The notes under the pieces are model-generated. The model did no database searches. It saw only the letters and a program-made list of their open reading frames with translations, and had not been told where the DNA came from. From Candidatus Omnitrophota bacterium (lineage in GTDB: Bacteria; Omnitrophota; Gorgyraeia; Zapsychrales; Zapsychraceae), in assembly GCA_021108075.1 (NCBI GenBank), contig JAIORP010000143.1, positions 1-35,441 of the forward strand: DNA of 35,441 nt, given 5' to 3'. Of the stretch, positions 1 through 8,125 are shown in pieces (position 1 is the first letter of the stretch; each line of letters starts with the position of its first letter). A program made the translations under genes and the position numbers.

Positions 1-43
1 CCTTTTACAGGTTAATAAAATAGAGCTTTTATCAACTCCATTT

Positions 44-67
44 TAGGAGAACCCTTCCTATTTTTTT
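44..67 (+). terminator. weak hairpin followed by a T run
   Basis: A 5-bp stem (TAGGA at 44-48, TCCTA at 56-60) with a 7-nt loop is followed directly by seven T residues at 61-67. The shape is that of an intrinsic terminator on the plus strand, perhaps ending a gene that lies outside the window. The stem is short and AT-rich, so the call is weak. Confidence 0.3.
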
Positions 68-133
68 AATGAATTTCAACTAAGTTTAGCATACCGCCTA
101 CATATTGCATCTTTAATATTAAACAAAAATGCT

Positions 134-550
134 ATGAAACTATCAAAAAAGAAACCTGACCCCACACAACGAAAAAGAAGGCCGAATGGTATGGGCAATG
201 ACTTTATTTTTACGAAAAATAACGGTGAAAAGGCAATCTTTCCTCATGGCAGCGAAGCTCAACAAAGTTGGGAGCGAGGTATCAGATTGTTGGCTGATTT
301 GTTTATTAAACAGCGAGGATATAAATTAGAAAAGAAACATCGGAAAGAACAAAGATTAGAAACTGAAATCATAGAGACAGACAAAAAAATTCTCCGACAA
401 GCGATTAAAAGATCGGATAAAAAATACAATTTTACACAGACAGCAAAAATACTTGGCGTTCACCGTGAGACGATGTATTATTGGATAAAGCACGGATGGA
501 TCACTCCAAAACGTGACTACAGAAATATTATCCCATTTTCACAATTTTAG
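134..550 (+). CDS. small helix-turn-helix (MerR/excisionase-like) protein, probable 3' frameshift
   Basis: A 138-residue, very basic protein. Residues 90-130 carry a helix-turn-helix of the excisionase/MerR or Fis-like kind (FTQTAKILGVHRETMYYWIK). The middle (about 60-90) is charged and probably helical. The reading frame stops at 548-550. The -1 frame entered near 535 continues for about 18 more codons, PIFTILDIEKLIEWRNTLK, to a TGA at 589-591. That extension has the form of the recognition wing and dimerisation tail expected after such a helix-turn-helix, so a one-base indel, a sequencing error or a true frameshift is likely. No Shine-Dalgarno sequence is visible before the ATG at 134. The gene is AT-rich like the next two genes and unlike those after 2580. 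It is probably a DNA-binding accessory protein; its target is unknown. Confidence 0.6.
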   Translation: MKLSKKKPDPTQRKRRPNGMGNDFIFTKNNGEKAIFPHGSEAQQSWERGIRLLADLFIKQRGYKLEKKHRKEQRLETEIIETDKKILRQAIKRSDKKYNFTQTAKILGVHRETMYYWIKHGWITPKRDYRNIIPFSQF

Positions 551-591
551 ACATTGAAAAATTGATCGAGTGGCGAAATACTCTAAAATGA

Positions 592-1026
592 CGGGAATTT
601 CAGGATTATTTTGTAATAAAAGTCACATTCATTTATCCCATTATACAGTTTTATACACTCGACTACAAAACATAACTAACTGATATGAATAAAGATACGA
701 GAAGAACTTTTGTCAATATATTTACGGTAACACGTTCTTATCGATGTTGCGCAAAAGAAAATACCGCGTTAAAGAAAATATCTCGCAGAAGCATCGAGAC
801 ATTTTTAATACATTGCGGCATCTTTAATACATTGCAACACCTTTTAACGTTTCGAGGAGAATTCTCATAAAAATTTTCCTCAAAACATTTGGGTGACCGT
901 TGGATGCGAAAAAGGATGACTATGGAAAATATTGCTAAGATGTTGGGAATGATGAGTTTGCAGTAAATGTAAATATAAATATAAAAGAATCCATTTTTAT
1001 ATAAAGATGCAGTGAAGGAAAAAATA
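592..1026. other. AT-rich stretch with no convincing gene
   Basis: No ORF here is supported. The 61-codon plus-strand ORF at 685-870 and the 149-codon minus-strand ORF at 738-1187 (which runs into the RhuM gene) show no family signature and no ribosome-binding site. A short open stretch at 886-966 reads HLGDRWMRKRMTMENIAKML and could be the decayed end of a helix-turn-helix or transposase-like gene, but it is too short to assign. A 13-nt direct repeat lies at 804-835. The 3' end (970-1010) is almost pure A/T and may contain the promoter of the next gene. Confidence 0.5.
804..835. repeat. 13-nt tandem direct repeat
   Basis: TTTAATACATTGC occurs at 804-816 and again at 823-835, a 19-nt period. 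A related 12-nt string, GCATCTTTAATA, overlaps the second copy at 818-829 and is also found at 107-118, upstream of the helix-turn-helix gene. The repeats could be binding sites for that protein or traces of insertion, but in such AT-rich DNA chance is a serious alternative. Confidence 0.35.
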
Positions 1027-2004
1027 ATGAATAGAGAAATGAAAACAATTAATAGTGGGAAGGTTGTTTTGTACAAGAGTGGCCTGCAAGTACAGCTAAA
1101 GGAAGAAACTGTATGGCTTTCACAAGCACAAATGTGTGATCTTTTTGATAAGAACAAAAGAACAATATCTGAACATATACGTAACATATTTAAAGAAAAT
1201 GAGTTGTCAGAAACTTTAGTTGTCCGGAAATTCCGGACAACTGCTCAAGATGGTAAATCTTATAATGTTTCTTATTACGATCTCGATGTCATAATTTCAG
1301 TGGGTTATAGAGTTAAATCGCAGAGAGGTACGCAATTTCGTATATGGGCAACAAAGGTGTTAAAACAGCATTTAATAGAAGGTTATACTATCAATGAAAA
1401 ACGGCTAAAAAAACAGGAACAAAAATATCTAGAACTAAAAAATGCCGTTAACTTGATTGGTAATGTTGTGCAGATAGAAAGTTTGCCGGCAGAAGCTAAG
1501 GGACTTGCCAAAGTTATTTCGGAATACACAAGAGCATTAGATATATTGGATGATTTTGATCATGAAAAGTTGAAAGTGCCTAAGGGCCGTAAACGTAGTA
1601 AATACAAAATGACATATGATGAAGCTTGTGCTGTTATTCAAACTATGAAAGAGAAGTTCAACGACTCAGATATTGTAGGTCAGGAAAAAGATCAAAGCTT
1701 TAAGAGTTCCATTGGAGCAATTTATCAAAGTGTTGGAGGAAAAGATGCCTATCCTACAATTGCTGAAAAGGGAGCACATTTATTATATTTTGTTACAAAA
1801 AATCACAGCTTTATTGATGGTAACAAGCGAATTGCTGCAGCACTATTTGTCTGTTTTCTTGAGCGAAGCAGTATTTTATATCGTAAAAACGGTAGCCGTA
1901 TTATTGATGATAATACTCTTGTTGCTTTAACTCTTATGATTGCATCAAGCAATCCGAAGGAAAAGGATATGATGATTAAGGTTATTATGAATTTGCTTTG
2001 TTGA
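1027..2004 (+). CDS. RhuM-family protein fused to a Fic/Doc domain
   Basis: The N-terminal part (about residues 5-125) matches the RhuM virulence-protein family: a winged-helix-like start (VWLSQAQMCDLFDKNKRTIS), then RKFRTTAQDGKSYNVSYYDL and a GTQFRIWAT segment. A charged helical linker (about 125-150) leads to a C-terminal Fic domain with the motif HSFIDGNKR at residues 260-268. The Lys in place of the second Gly of the Fic motif (HxFx[D/E]GN[G/K]R) resembles Doc, which phosphorylates EF-Tu rather than adenylylating targets. Substrate and reaction here are unknown. I chose the ATG at 1027 because AAGGAA at 1015-1020 sits six bases upstream; a GTG at 1012 is in frame but has no good site. The GNAT gene starts 19 nt downstream and may be co-transcribed. 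The RhuM-Fic architecture is common on mobile islands, which fits the low GC. Confidence 0.85.
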   Translation: MNREMKTINSGKVVLYKSGLQVQLKEETVWLSQAQMCDLFDKNKRTISEHIRNIFKENELSETLVVRKFRTTAQDGKSYNVSYYDLDVIISVGYRVKSQRGTQFRIWATKVLKQHLIEGYTINEKRLKKQEQKYLELKNAVNLIGNVVQIESLPAEAKGLAKVISEYTRALDILDDFDHEKLKVPKGRKRSKYKMTYDEACAVIQTMKEKFNDSDIVGQEKDQSFKSSIGAIYQSVGGKDAYPTIAEKGAHLLYFVTKNHSFIDGNKRIAAALFVCFLERSSILYRKNGSRIIDDNTLVALTLMIASSNPKEKDMMIKVIMNLLC

Positions 2005-2023
2005 AAATAAAAGGTTAGATAGT

Positions 2024-2518
2024 ATGATTGAAATAAAAAAGCTTGATAATGTAGAAGCTGTTTATAAGGCGATTCTATTGCTTCATGAAAAAGTTTTTTG
2101 TGAAATATTGGGATTTGATTTAACTTTTAAAGATGATGTTAAGAAATATTTAAATAATTTCTCAGAGCACTATGATGATAAAAAGGACGGTTTATTTGTT
2201 GCATACTCACATAAAAATGTAATTGGCTCCATTATTATTAATAGCAAAGAAAAAATTAAAACTAATACGACTCGTATAAGATTGTTTGTTGTTTCTCCTG
2301 ACCATTGGAAGCAAGGGATTGGAAAGAAATTATTAGAAATTTCTCTTAAGTTTTGCAAGGAAAAGAAATTTAGCAAGGTTGTTCTGTGGACATTTAAAGA
2401 ATTGGAAACAGCTCACCATCTTTATTTAAAAGAAGCCTTTAAACTTGTTGAAGAACGAGAGGTTGATTATTGGGGACAAACTAGAGTTGAACAAAAGTTT
2501 GTGCTTGATTTAAAATAA
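2024..2518 (+). CDS. GNAT-family N-acetyltransferase
   Basis: A 164-residue single-domain protein with the GNAT fold signature. Beta-strand 4 (TRIRLFVVSPDHW) is followed by the acetyl-CoA pyrophosphate loop KQGIGKKLL (about residues 92-100), then the later strand VVLWTFKELETAHHLYLKEAF, which is typical of motif B. It would transfer an acetyl group from acetyl-CoA to an amine; the acceptor cannot be read from the sequence. An AAAGG element about nine bases upstream of the ATG supports the start. It follows the RhuM-Fic gene by 19 nt in the same AT-rich block, so it may share a transcript and a horizontal origin. Confidence 0.8.
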   Translation: MIEIKKLDNVEAVYKAILLLHEKVFCEILGFDLTFKDDVKKYLNNFSEHYDDKKDGLFVAYSHKNVIGSIIINSKEKIKTNTTRIRLFVVSPDHWKQGIGKKLLEISLKFCKEKKFSKVVLWTFKELETAHHLYLKEAFKLVEEREVDYWGQTRVEQKFVLDLK

Positions 2519-2580
2519 AAATAAACTATTGTGATATTTTTTAACTCAAAAGGATAACTTTAAAAGCGATATAACGATTT

Positions 2581-3948
2581 ATGAATAAAGAAGTTACACT
2601 AAATAAAATTTTCCTTCGGACTTTTGGCTGCCAAATGAACGAATACGATTCGGAATTGGTGCGGTCGATTCTTGAAGCGGCGCGGTATGTTTTTGTTGAT
2701 CAAGAAACCGAAGCGGACATCATTTTACTGAATACCTGCGCTGTGCGTGAAAACGCCAACCGCAAGGTGCATGGCGCCGTGCATGCTATTCGCCATAAAC
2801 TCAATGGAAAACCCGCATTCATCGGCGTTCTGGGCTGTATCGCTAGTCACTTGAAAGAGGAGTTGCTGCGCGATAGGAATTTCCCGATTGATTTCATTGC
2901 CGGACCGGACAGTTATCGCCAATTACCGGAATTAATTAAATCCGTAGTGGCAGGCCCCGGTGCCTGTCCTGATACTGGAGATGACGATAAAAAGGGGCAA
3001 CCACATCTGGTGGACCTTTCTGATTTTGAGACTTATGAGGATATCTACCCTTCCCGCCAGGAAGGTGTGAACGCCTGGATTGCGGTCATGCGCGGGTGTA
3101 ATAATTTTTGTTCGTTTTGTGTTGTGCCGTATGCCCGTGGCCGTGAGCGCAGCCGGGCACCGGGAGGAGTTGTCGCGGAGGCCAGACACCTATCCGCTGA
3201 CGGGTATAAACAGGTGACTTTATTAGGTCAGAATGTTAACTCGTACCATTTTGGTCAGACCGATTTTTGTGACTTGCTGGGCATGGTCAGTGAAGTCGAT
3301 GGAATTGAGCGGATCAGATTTACGTCACCGCATCCCAAGGACACTTCGAATACGTTAATCGAGGTGATGGCGATAAATCCGAAGGTCTGCAAACACATTC
3401 ATTTCCCTCTGCAATCAGGAAACAGCCGCATCCTTCAAATAATGAACCGCTCGTACACAAAAGAGCGATATTTAGAGATTGTCGATCACATGCGCGCGCA
3501 GTGTCCGGATATCGCCATTACGACAGACATTATCATTGGTTTTCCGACAGAAACAGACGAGGAATTTGAAGATACTGTCGAGGTCATGAAAAAGGTTGAA
3601 TTCGATTCCGCCTTTATTTTTAAGTATTCGCCACGCAAAGGCACCCTGGCTGAAAAGAAATATTTGGATGATGTACCGGAAGAAAAGAAGACAGAGCGGA
3701 TCGTCACGTTAAACAAGATACAAATGGACCATTCCTTGAAAAGAAACGAAGCCATGATCGGACAGACGGTTCCTATCTTAATTGAACGTATTAAGAAAGA
3801 GGAGGGCGTCTCTACCGCTGCCGGGCGTTCGGATGGGAATAAATTGGTGGTCGTGCCTGATCAAAATTATCAGATCGGTGATTTTCTGACCGTTACGGTC
3901 ATGTCGGCATCGCCACATCTTTTAAGGGCGGAAGCCATAGATGAATAA
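2581..3948 (+). CDS. miaB: tRNA-2-methylthio-N6-dimethylallyladenosine synthase
   Basis: Radical-SAM methylthiotransferase that adds the 2-methylthio group to N6-isopentenyladenosine-37 of tRNAs reading UNN codons. All family landmarks are present. The N-terminal UPF0004 domain has the auxiliary-cluster cysteines C17 (FGCQMNEYDSE), C53 (NTCAVRENA) and C86. The radical-SAM motif is C173-x3-C177-x2-C180 in RGCNNFCSFC, followed by VVPYARGRERSR. A C-terminal TRAM domain starts at about residue 385. The 455-residue length is normal. NTCAVRENA and RGRERSR favour MiaB over its relatives MtaB and RimO. No clear Shine-Dalgarno sequence precedes the ATG, but conservation begins within ten residues of it. 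GC content rises sharply at this gene, marking the return to core sequence. The protein needs two [4Fe-4S] clusters and is thus a client of the SUF genes further along. Confidence 0.96.
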   Translation: MNKEVTLNKIFLRTFGCQMNEYDSELVRSILEAARYVFVDQETEADIILLNTCAVRENANRKVHGAVHAIRHKLNGKPAFIGVLGCIASHLKEELLRDRNFPIDFIAGPDSYRQLPELIKSVVAGPGACPDTGDDDKKGQPHLVDLSDFETYEDIYPSRQEGVNAWIAVMRGCNNFCSFCVVPYARGRERSRAPGGVVAEARHLSADGYKQVTLLGQNVNSYHFGQTDFCDLLGMVSEVDGIERIRFTSPHPKDTSNTLIEVMAINPKVCKHIHFPLQSGNSRILQIMNRSYTKERYLEIVDHMRAQCPDIAITTDIIIGFPTETDEEFEDTVEVMKKVEFDSAFIFKYSPRKGTLAEKKYLDDVPEEKKTERIVTLNKIQMDHSLKRNEAMIGQTVPILIERIKKEEGVSTAAGRSDGNKLVVVPDQNYQIGDFLTVTVMSASPHLLRAEAIDE

Positions 3949-4023
3949 GGTGATCTGTGCTATGATAACCCCTTTGATGATGGTTCATTATTTGAATTTT
4001 GTTCTAGATACAAGGAGACATGG

Positions 4024-4413
4024 ATGAGATTTTTACACGTGATGTTACGGGTCGGTAATTTAGACCGCTCGATTAATTTTTATACAAATGTCCTCGGCAT
4101 GCAGCTATTACGGCAAAATGAATATCCTGACGGAAAATTTACCCTGGCCTTTCTTGGATATGCCGATGAAAATGATACCACCGTCGTTGAGTTGACATAT
4201 AATTGGGATAAACATAAATACGATCTCGGCGATGCCTTTGGCCATTTAGCCATCGGCGTCGATGACGTGTACCATGCCTGTGAGCGGATTAAGGCTGCCG
4301 GTGGAAAGGTTGTGCGCGAGCCCGGTCCCGGTCCGATGAAACATGGCTCAACCGTGTTAGCCTTTGTGGAAGATCCAGATGGCTATAAAATTGAGCTGTT
4401 GCCGAACAAATAA
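4024..4413 (+). CDS. gloA: lactoylglutathione lyase (glyoxalase I)
   Basis: A 129-residue vicinal-oxygen-chelate protein of the length usual for metal-dependent glyoxalase I. It converts the hemithioacetal of methylglyoxal and a thiol such as glutathione to the lactoyl thioester. Two beta-alpha-beta-beta-beta modules are visible. Candidate metal ligands H5 ([16 protein letters not shown]), E56 (VVELTYNW), H74 (AFGHLAIGV) and E124 (YKIELL) fall close to the places known from the E. coli enzyme. The segment [13 protein letters not shown] is also diagnostic. AAGGAG at 4012-4017 gives a good ribosome-binding site for the ATG at 4024. It lies 75 nt after miaB with no terminator seen. Whether the organism uses glutathione is not shown here. 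Confidence 0.9.
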   Translation: MRFLHVMLRVGNLDRSINFYTNVLGMQLLRQNEYPDGKFTLAFLGYADENDTTVVELTYNWDKHKYDLGDAFGHLAIGVDDVYHACERIKAAGGKVVREPGPGPMKHGSTVLAFVEDPDGYKIELLPNK

Positions 4414-4480
4414 GACGGCAGGCCTCTTATCCGCAGTCCCTGTATTCCTACTATGCATGACGTTATAAAAAACAGGACGA

Positions 4481-5977
4481 GTGATTGGAATGTTAAAAAT
4501 ATTGAAAAACCGGCTTTTTTTATATTCCTCATGGTGTATTCTGTTCTTCGGTGCGGTACTGCGCAGTTGGCACTATCTTTCTGACCGATCCCTCTGGCAT
4601 GATGAAGCCAAGTACGCGATTAAAACGATCCATTATTCTTTTTTTGAGTTGATTATGCCGCACGCGCAAGGTGTCCGGGATTATTTGGCCACCATGGCAG
4701 GCCCGTTGGGATTTTATATTTTCAATAAATTCTTGACCGTTATTTTTGGGCCAAGTGAGTATGTGTTGAGACTATTACCGTTTGTCAGCAGCCTCGTGTC
4801 GTTATACCTCTTTTATCTGCTCGCCCAAAAATTCTTAAAACCCCTAAGCGCCTTGACAGCATTGGTTCTTTTTTCAGTCAATTATAGTTTGATTTACTAC
4901 GCGGCCGAATATCATCCATATTCCAGTGATGTCATGTGCACGTTGATATTGTTTTACATGTTTGACAAATTGTATTTTGAGACATTAACCAAAGGCCGGA
5001 CGCTCCGATATGTTCTGGTTGGTATTTTGATGATCCTGTCATCTTATCCCGTTATATTTACAATGGCTGGTTTGGGATTAGCTGTGCTTTGGCACGCTTA
5101 CAAAAACAAAGATCACCCCAAAACGGTGCAGTTGCTCGTTCTGTTCGCAGTATGGTTTGTCAGTTTTTGTGTTTATCATTTCAGTTATATCAAAGGTTTT
5201 ACGGTCACGTTATCCTATTGGGGAGATGAACATTACATGCCGCATTTACCCTTGTCGATTAATCATTTAAAATGGATTGTTAATAAATTCTGCAATGCCT
5301 TTGCTAACGCGCCGCTTCTTTTAGGTTTTTGGACGTATGGTTTGGCTTTGTTTGTTTTGGGTTTGATGGTGTCGCCCTTTAAAGATAGACGTTTGTTTTG
5401 GTGGATATTTTCCCCGTTGTTTTTTACGTTACTGGCGTCGGCTTTTCGCAAATACCCTTTTCTGAACCGGTTGATTCTATTCCTGGTTCCTGTTTTTATT
5501 GTTTTTATCGTTTATGGGTTACAGTCAATCCTGCAGCGGATCAGGTATCAACCTGTTTTTACGGTGATTTTGATTTTTGGGATTGTGTTCAGTCCGACGG
5601 TCTTCACATTGCACACATTGTCAAATGGTGTGGCGCGTGAAGAAATAAAAATCATATTGCATCATTTAGTGAAATATAAAGAAAAGACGGATGTAATTTA
5701 TGTTTCTAATGGATCGATAGCGGCCTTCAAATATTACCGGACCCGTTACGATTTGTTGTCACACCAAATCATTTGGGGAACAGGAATGACACTCAGTCCC
5801 GAATTGTATGAAAATGATATGAAGCACCTTCCGGAATGTCGGCGGATTTGGTTCTTGTTTGCGCATGATTACGGGCCTGGTTTGAAAACCGTTTTGCAAT
5901 TTTTGAACGCGACTGGAACACAAATAAAACATTTCCCGGCTCGCGGAGCTAATCTTTATTTATATCAGATGCATTAG
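4481..5977 (+). CDS. GT39/ArnT-like polytopic membrane glycosyltransferase
   Basis: A 498-residue polytopic membrane protein with roughly ten to twelve hydrophobic segments and a soluble C-terminal part of about 110 residues. The first periplasmic loop has SLWHDEAKYA at about residue 37, the acidic W-x-D-E-A signature of GT-C enzymes of the PMT/ArnT (GT39) kind, which transfer sugars from polyprenyl-phosphate donors. A second family-like segment is YYAAEYHPYSSD at about 137-150. Donor and acceptor are unknown; cell-envelope polysaccharide or glycoprotein modification is plausible. The start may be the GTG at 4481, three bases after AGGA, or the ATG at 4490; both are in frame and neither spacing is ideal. 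The PrsW-like protease gene follows after 130 nt. Confidence 0.72.
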   Translation: MIGMLKILKNRLFLYSSWCILFFGAVLRSWHYLSDRSLWHDEAKYAIKTIHYSFFELIMPHAQGVRDYLATMAGPLGFYIFNKFLTVIFGPSEYVLRLLPFVSSLVSLYLFYLLAQKFLKPLSALTALVLFSVNYSLIYYAAEYHPYSSDVMCTLILFYMFDKLYFETLTKGRTLRYVLVGILMILSSYPVIFTMAGLGLAVLWHAYKNKDHPKTVQLLVLFAVWFVSFCVYHFSYIKGFTVTLSYWGDEHYMPHLPLSINHLKWIVNKFCNAFANAPLLLGFWTYGLALFVLGLMVSPFKDRRLFWWIFSPLFFTLLASAFRKYPFLNRLILFLVPVFIVFIVYGLQSILQRIRYQPVFTVILIFGIVFSPTVFTLHTLSNGVAREEIKIILHHLVKYKEKTDVIYVSNGSIAAFKYYRTRYDLLSHQIIWGTGMTLSPELYENDMKHLPECRRIWFLFAHDYGPGLKTVLQFLNATGTQIKHFPARGANLYLYQMH

Positions 5978-6035
5978 GCGCTCCCACAAGGTCTGCGTTC
6001 ATATTTTCAGGTTTAAAAGGCTGAGGTCGTTACTA

Positions 6036-6066
6036 TTTACGTTGATAATTGTTTTCGGGATATAAT
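6036..6066 (+). promoter_or_regulatory. candidate promoter of the prsW-like gene
   Basis: A perfect -10 hexamer TATAAT at 6061-6066 lies 41 nt before the ATG. The best -35 at a usable distance is TTTACG at 6036-6041, with a 19-bp spacer; TTGATA at 6042-6047 is closer to consensus but leaves only 13 bp. The -10 is convincing and the -35 is not. Confidence 0.4.
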
Positions 6067-6107
6067 GAATTTTACAAGGCACAAAATTGACCGTATAGGG
6101 ATTCCAT

Positions 6108-6815
6108 ATGAAAATACAGATACTCATGTCTTTTGTAATGGCCGCAGTACCGTCGTTATTATTGACGGTTTATTTTTATCGTCAAGATAAGAGGTCCCCG
6201 GAGCCAAAACGTTTGATCCTGAAAATTTTTCTTTTGGGTGTTATTTTCACATTTCCGGTGTATATCCTGGAAACAATCATCAGCCGAACCAATATTTATT
6301 TTTCGATTTCTCCGTTTTTATTTTATTTCTTCGAGGCGTTCGTCGTCGCTGGTTTATGTGAGGAATACATCAAGTTAGGGATTGTTAAACGTTATGTTTA
6401 TCATGACAGACACTTTAACGAGGTGATGGATGGGATAGTCTACGCTGTCGTTGCCAGTCTGGGATTTGCTTGTATGGAAAATATTCTTTATGTCCTGAAT
6501 GGAACCTGGCGGACAGCGTTAGCACGCGCTTTTACAGCTGTCCCGATGCACGCGGTCTGCTCAGGCATGATGGGATATTATGTCGGTCTGGCGAAGTTTG
6601 CGACGACAAAAAAAAGAGAAGAATTTTTGATCAGCCGTGGTTTCTGGCAAGCGGTGCTGATTCATGGAACCTACAACCTTTTATTGTTTGTTTCGCCCAT
6701 GCCGGGCTTGATTTATTCTTTATGTGTTGTCATGTACCTCTTTTGTACTTTTCTGAAATTAAAAGACCGTATGAGAAGGGCCCAGAAATATTACACGAAG
6801 ATCAAATCGGTTTGA
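6108..6815 (+). CDS. prsW: PrsW-family intramembrane metalloprotease
   Basis: A 235-residue membrane protein with about seven hydrophobic helices and the conserved blocks of the PrsW family (related to CAAX proteases). These are E85-E86-x2-K89 (VAGLCEEYIKLG), FNEVMDGIVYAVVASLGFA followed by E124-N125, H148 in AVPMHAVCSGMMGYY, and H186-G-x-x-N190 (LIHGTYNLLL). The Glu and His residues would bind the catalytic metal inside the membrane. PrsW of Bacillus cleaves the anti-sigma factor RsiW. No anti-sigma gene is nearby, so the substrate here is unknown. The start has an AGGG element about seven bases upstream and a TATAAT box further up. It sits between the GT39-like gene and nadA, apparently as its own unit. 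Confidence 0.85.
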   Translation: MKIQILMSFVMAAVPSLLLTVYFYRQDKRSPEPKRLILKIFLLGVIFTFPVYILETIISRTNIYFSISPFLFYFFEAFVVAGLCEEYIKLGIVKRYVYHDRHFNEVMDGIVYAVVASLGFACMENILYVLNGTWRTALARAFTAVPMHAVCSGMMGYYVGLAKFATTKKREEFLISRGFWQAVLIHGTYNLLLFVSPMPGLIYSLCVVMYLFCTFLKLKDRMRRAQKYYTKIKSV

Positions 6816-6936
6816 ATTTTGTCCACGTCAACTCCTCTTGATCAATAAAAGTGTTTGCCTTTTTGGTTGATTTAGTGTATATAAATTAATTATAAGTAAA
6901 AAACATACTATAGACGATAATATCTATCTTAAGAAA

Positions 6937-7986
6937 ATGAGAGGGATCATGTTGACAACAACGGAGTCCATGACAGGGCAAGATTTATACGACAAATTAA
7001 AAAAGGTAAATATCAAGGTCGGCGGATCGGTTTGTCATTATTCATTGAAGAAGTGTGAAGAGTTCGTCCCGGTTATTAATCAGATCAATGATATTAAAAA
7101 GCAAAAGAACGCTGTTATTCTGGTCCATTCCTATGTCAGCCCTGAAATCATCTATGGTGTCGGTGATTATGTGGGTGATTCTTATGCCTTAAGCAAGAAT
7201 GCGCTTGAAGTTGAGGCGGATAGCATTATTTTCGTGGCTGTGCGCTTTATGGGGGAAACAGCGAAAATGCTTAATCCCCAAAAGAACGTTTATATTACAG
7301 GTTCAGAATCCGGCTGCACTCTCGCCGACGCGATCAATGCCGAGAAAGTGCGCGAACTGCGTAAAGAATATCCGGATTATACCTTTGTCTGTTACATTAA
7401 CACCACCGCGGAGGTGAAAGCCGAATGCGATGTGTGCGTCACATCCGGCAACGTGTATCATGTTGTTGAAAAAATTCCCAATGATAAGATATATTTTCTT
7501 CCCGACAAGCTGATGGGAATTAATCTTGCCGCTGAAATGAAAGAGCGCGGAATTAAAAAAGACATTAAATATTTTAGTGGAACGTGTGTTGTTCATGAAG
7601 AGTATGACCGGGAAGATATTTTCCGTATTCAAACAGAATATCCAACGGTGAAGATTGTCAGCCATCCCGAATGCAAGCTGAGTGTTTGTGAGAATTCCGA
7701 TTATGTCGGCAGTACGTCTCAGATGATCAAATATGTGCGTAAAACCGACGCCGATGGGTTTGTCATTTTAACAGAATGCGGCTTGTCAGAACGCTTGCAG
7801 ATTGAATTTCCGGATAAGAAAATTGTTGGCTCATGTACTTTGTGCAAATATATGAAATCAAACACACTTGAAAATATTCTGCGCGTTCTGCAACAACCAA
7901 CAGAACAGGATCGGATCACTATTAAAGAATCTGTCCGACGAAGGGCTGCTAAATGTTTGAACGCGATGTTTCAATATAGCCCATGA
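6937..7986 (+). CDS. nadA: quinolinate synthase
   Basis: [4Fe-4S] enzyme that condenses iminoaspartate with dihydroxyacetone phosphate to quinolinate in de novo NAD synthesis. The three-fold pseudo-symmetric NadA pattern is clear: AVILVHSYVSPEI, then SESGCTLADA (C127), YINTTAEVKAECDVC, GTCVVHEEY (C217) and SCTLCKYMKSNTLE (C300 or C303). C127, C217 and one of the last pair are the expected cluster ligands. Length is normal at 349 residues. An in-frame ATG at 6949 follows GAGGG at 6941-6945 and is an alternative start; only four residues are at stake. nadB and nadC are not in the window. An AT-rich upstream region (6870-6920) contains TTGATT and TATAAG 18 bp apart, a weak promoter candidate. 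Confidence 0.95.
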   Translation: MRGIMLTTTESMTGQDLYDKLKKVNIKVGGSVCHYSLKKCEEFVPVINQINDIKKQKNAVILVHSYVSPEIIYGVGDYVGDSYALSKNALEVEADSIIFVAVRFMGETAKMLNPQKNVYITGSESGCTLADAINAEKVRELRKEYPDYTFVCYINTTAEVKAECDVCVTSGNVYHVVEKIPNDKIYFLPDKLMGINLAAEMKERGIKKDIKYFSGTCVVHEEYDREDIFRIQTEYPTVKIVSHPECKLSVCENSDYVGSTSQMIKYVRKTDADGFVILTECGLSERLQIEFPDKKIVGSCTLCKYMKSNTLENILRVLQQPTEQDRITIKESVRRRAAKCLNAMFQYSP

Positions 7987-8051
7987 TCATCATTCTTTGA
8001 GATTATTTATTTATATTATTCCTTAAAATCAAATTTTTGCTTAGCTGAATA

Positions 8052-8080
8052 TTGACACTACATGGTCGCTGTGCTAATAT
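8052..8080 (+). promoter_or_regulatory. near-consensus sigma-70 promoter of metXW
   Basis: TTGACA at 8052-8057 and TAATAT at 8075-8080 are separated by exactly 17 bp, with a TG one base before the -10 (extended -10). The first transcribed base should fall near 8087, about 40 nt before the metX start codon, leaving no room for a long riboswitch. The folE promoter at 25058-25086 has the same two hexamers and spacing. Confidence 0.8.
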
Positions 8081-8125
8081 TCTTTTCAGTTAATTTCCCT
8101 TTAAAATAAAGAAATATAAAGGTTT

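Noticed and set aside
685..870. 61-codon plus-strand ORF
   Set aside because: No ribosome-binding site, odd composition and no domain; it overlaps short direct repeats.
886..966. Helix-turn-helix-like fragment HLGDRWMRKRMTMENIAKML
   Set aside because: Only about 27 codons, with no start and no identifiable parent gene; noted only as a possible remnant.
738..1187. 149-codon minus-strand ORF
   Set aside because: It overlaps the start of the RhuM gene and is low-complexity (runs of Ile/Tyr from AT repeats).
8000..8125. SAM riboswitch or other methionine leader before metX
   Set aside because: The strong promoter leaves a leader of about 40 nt, too short for a SAM riboswitch.
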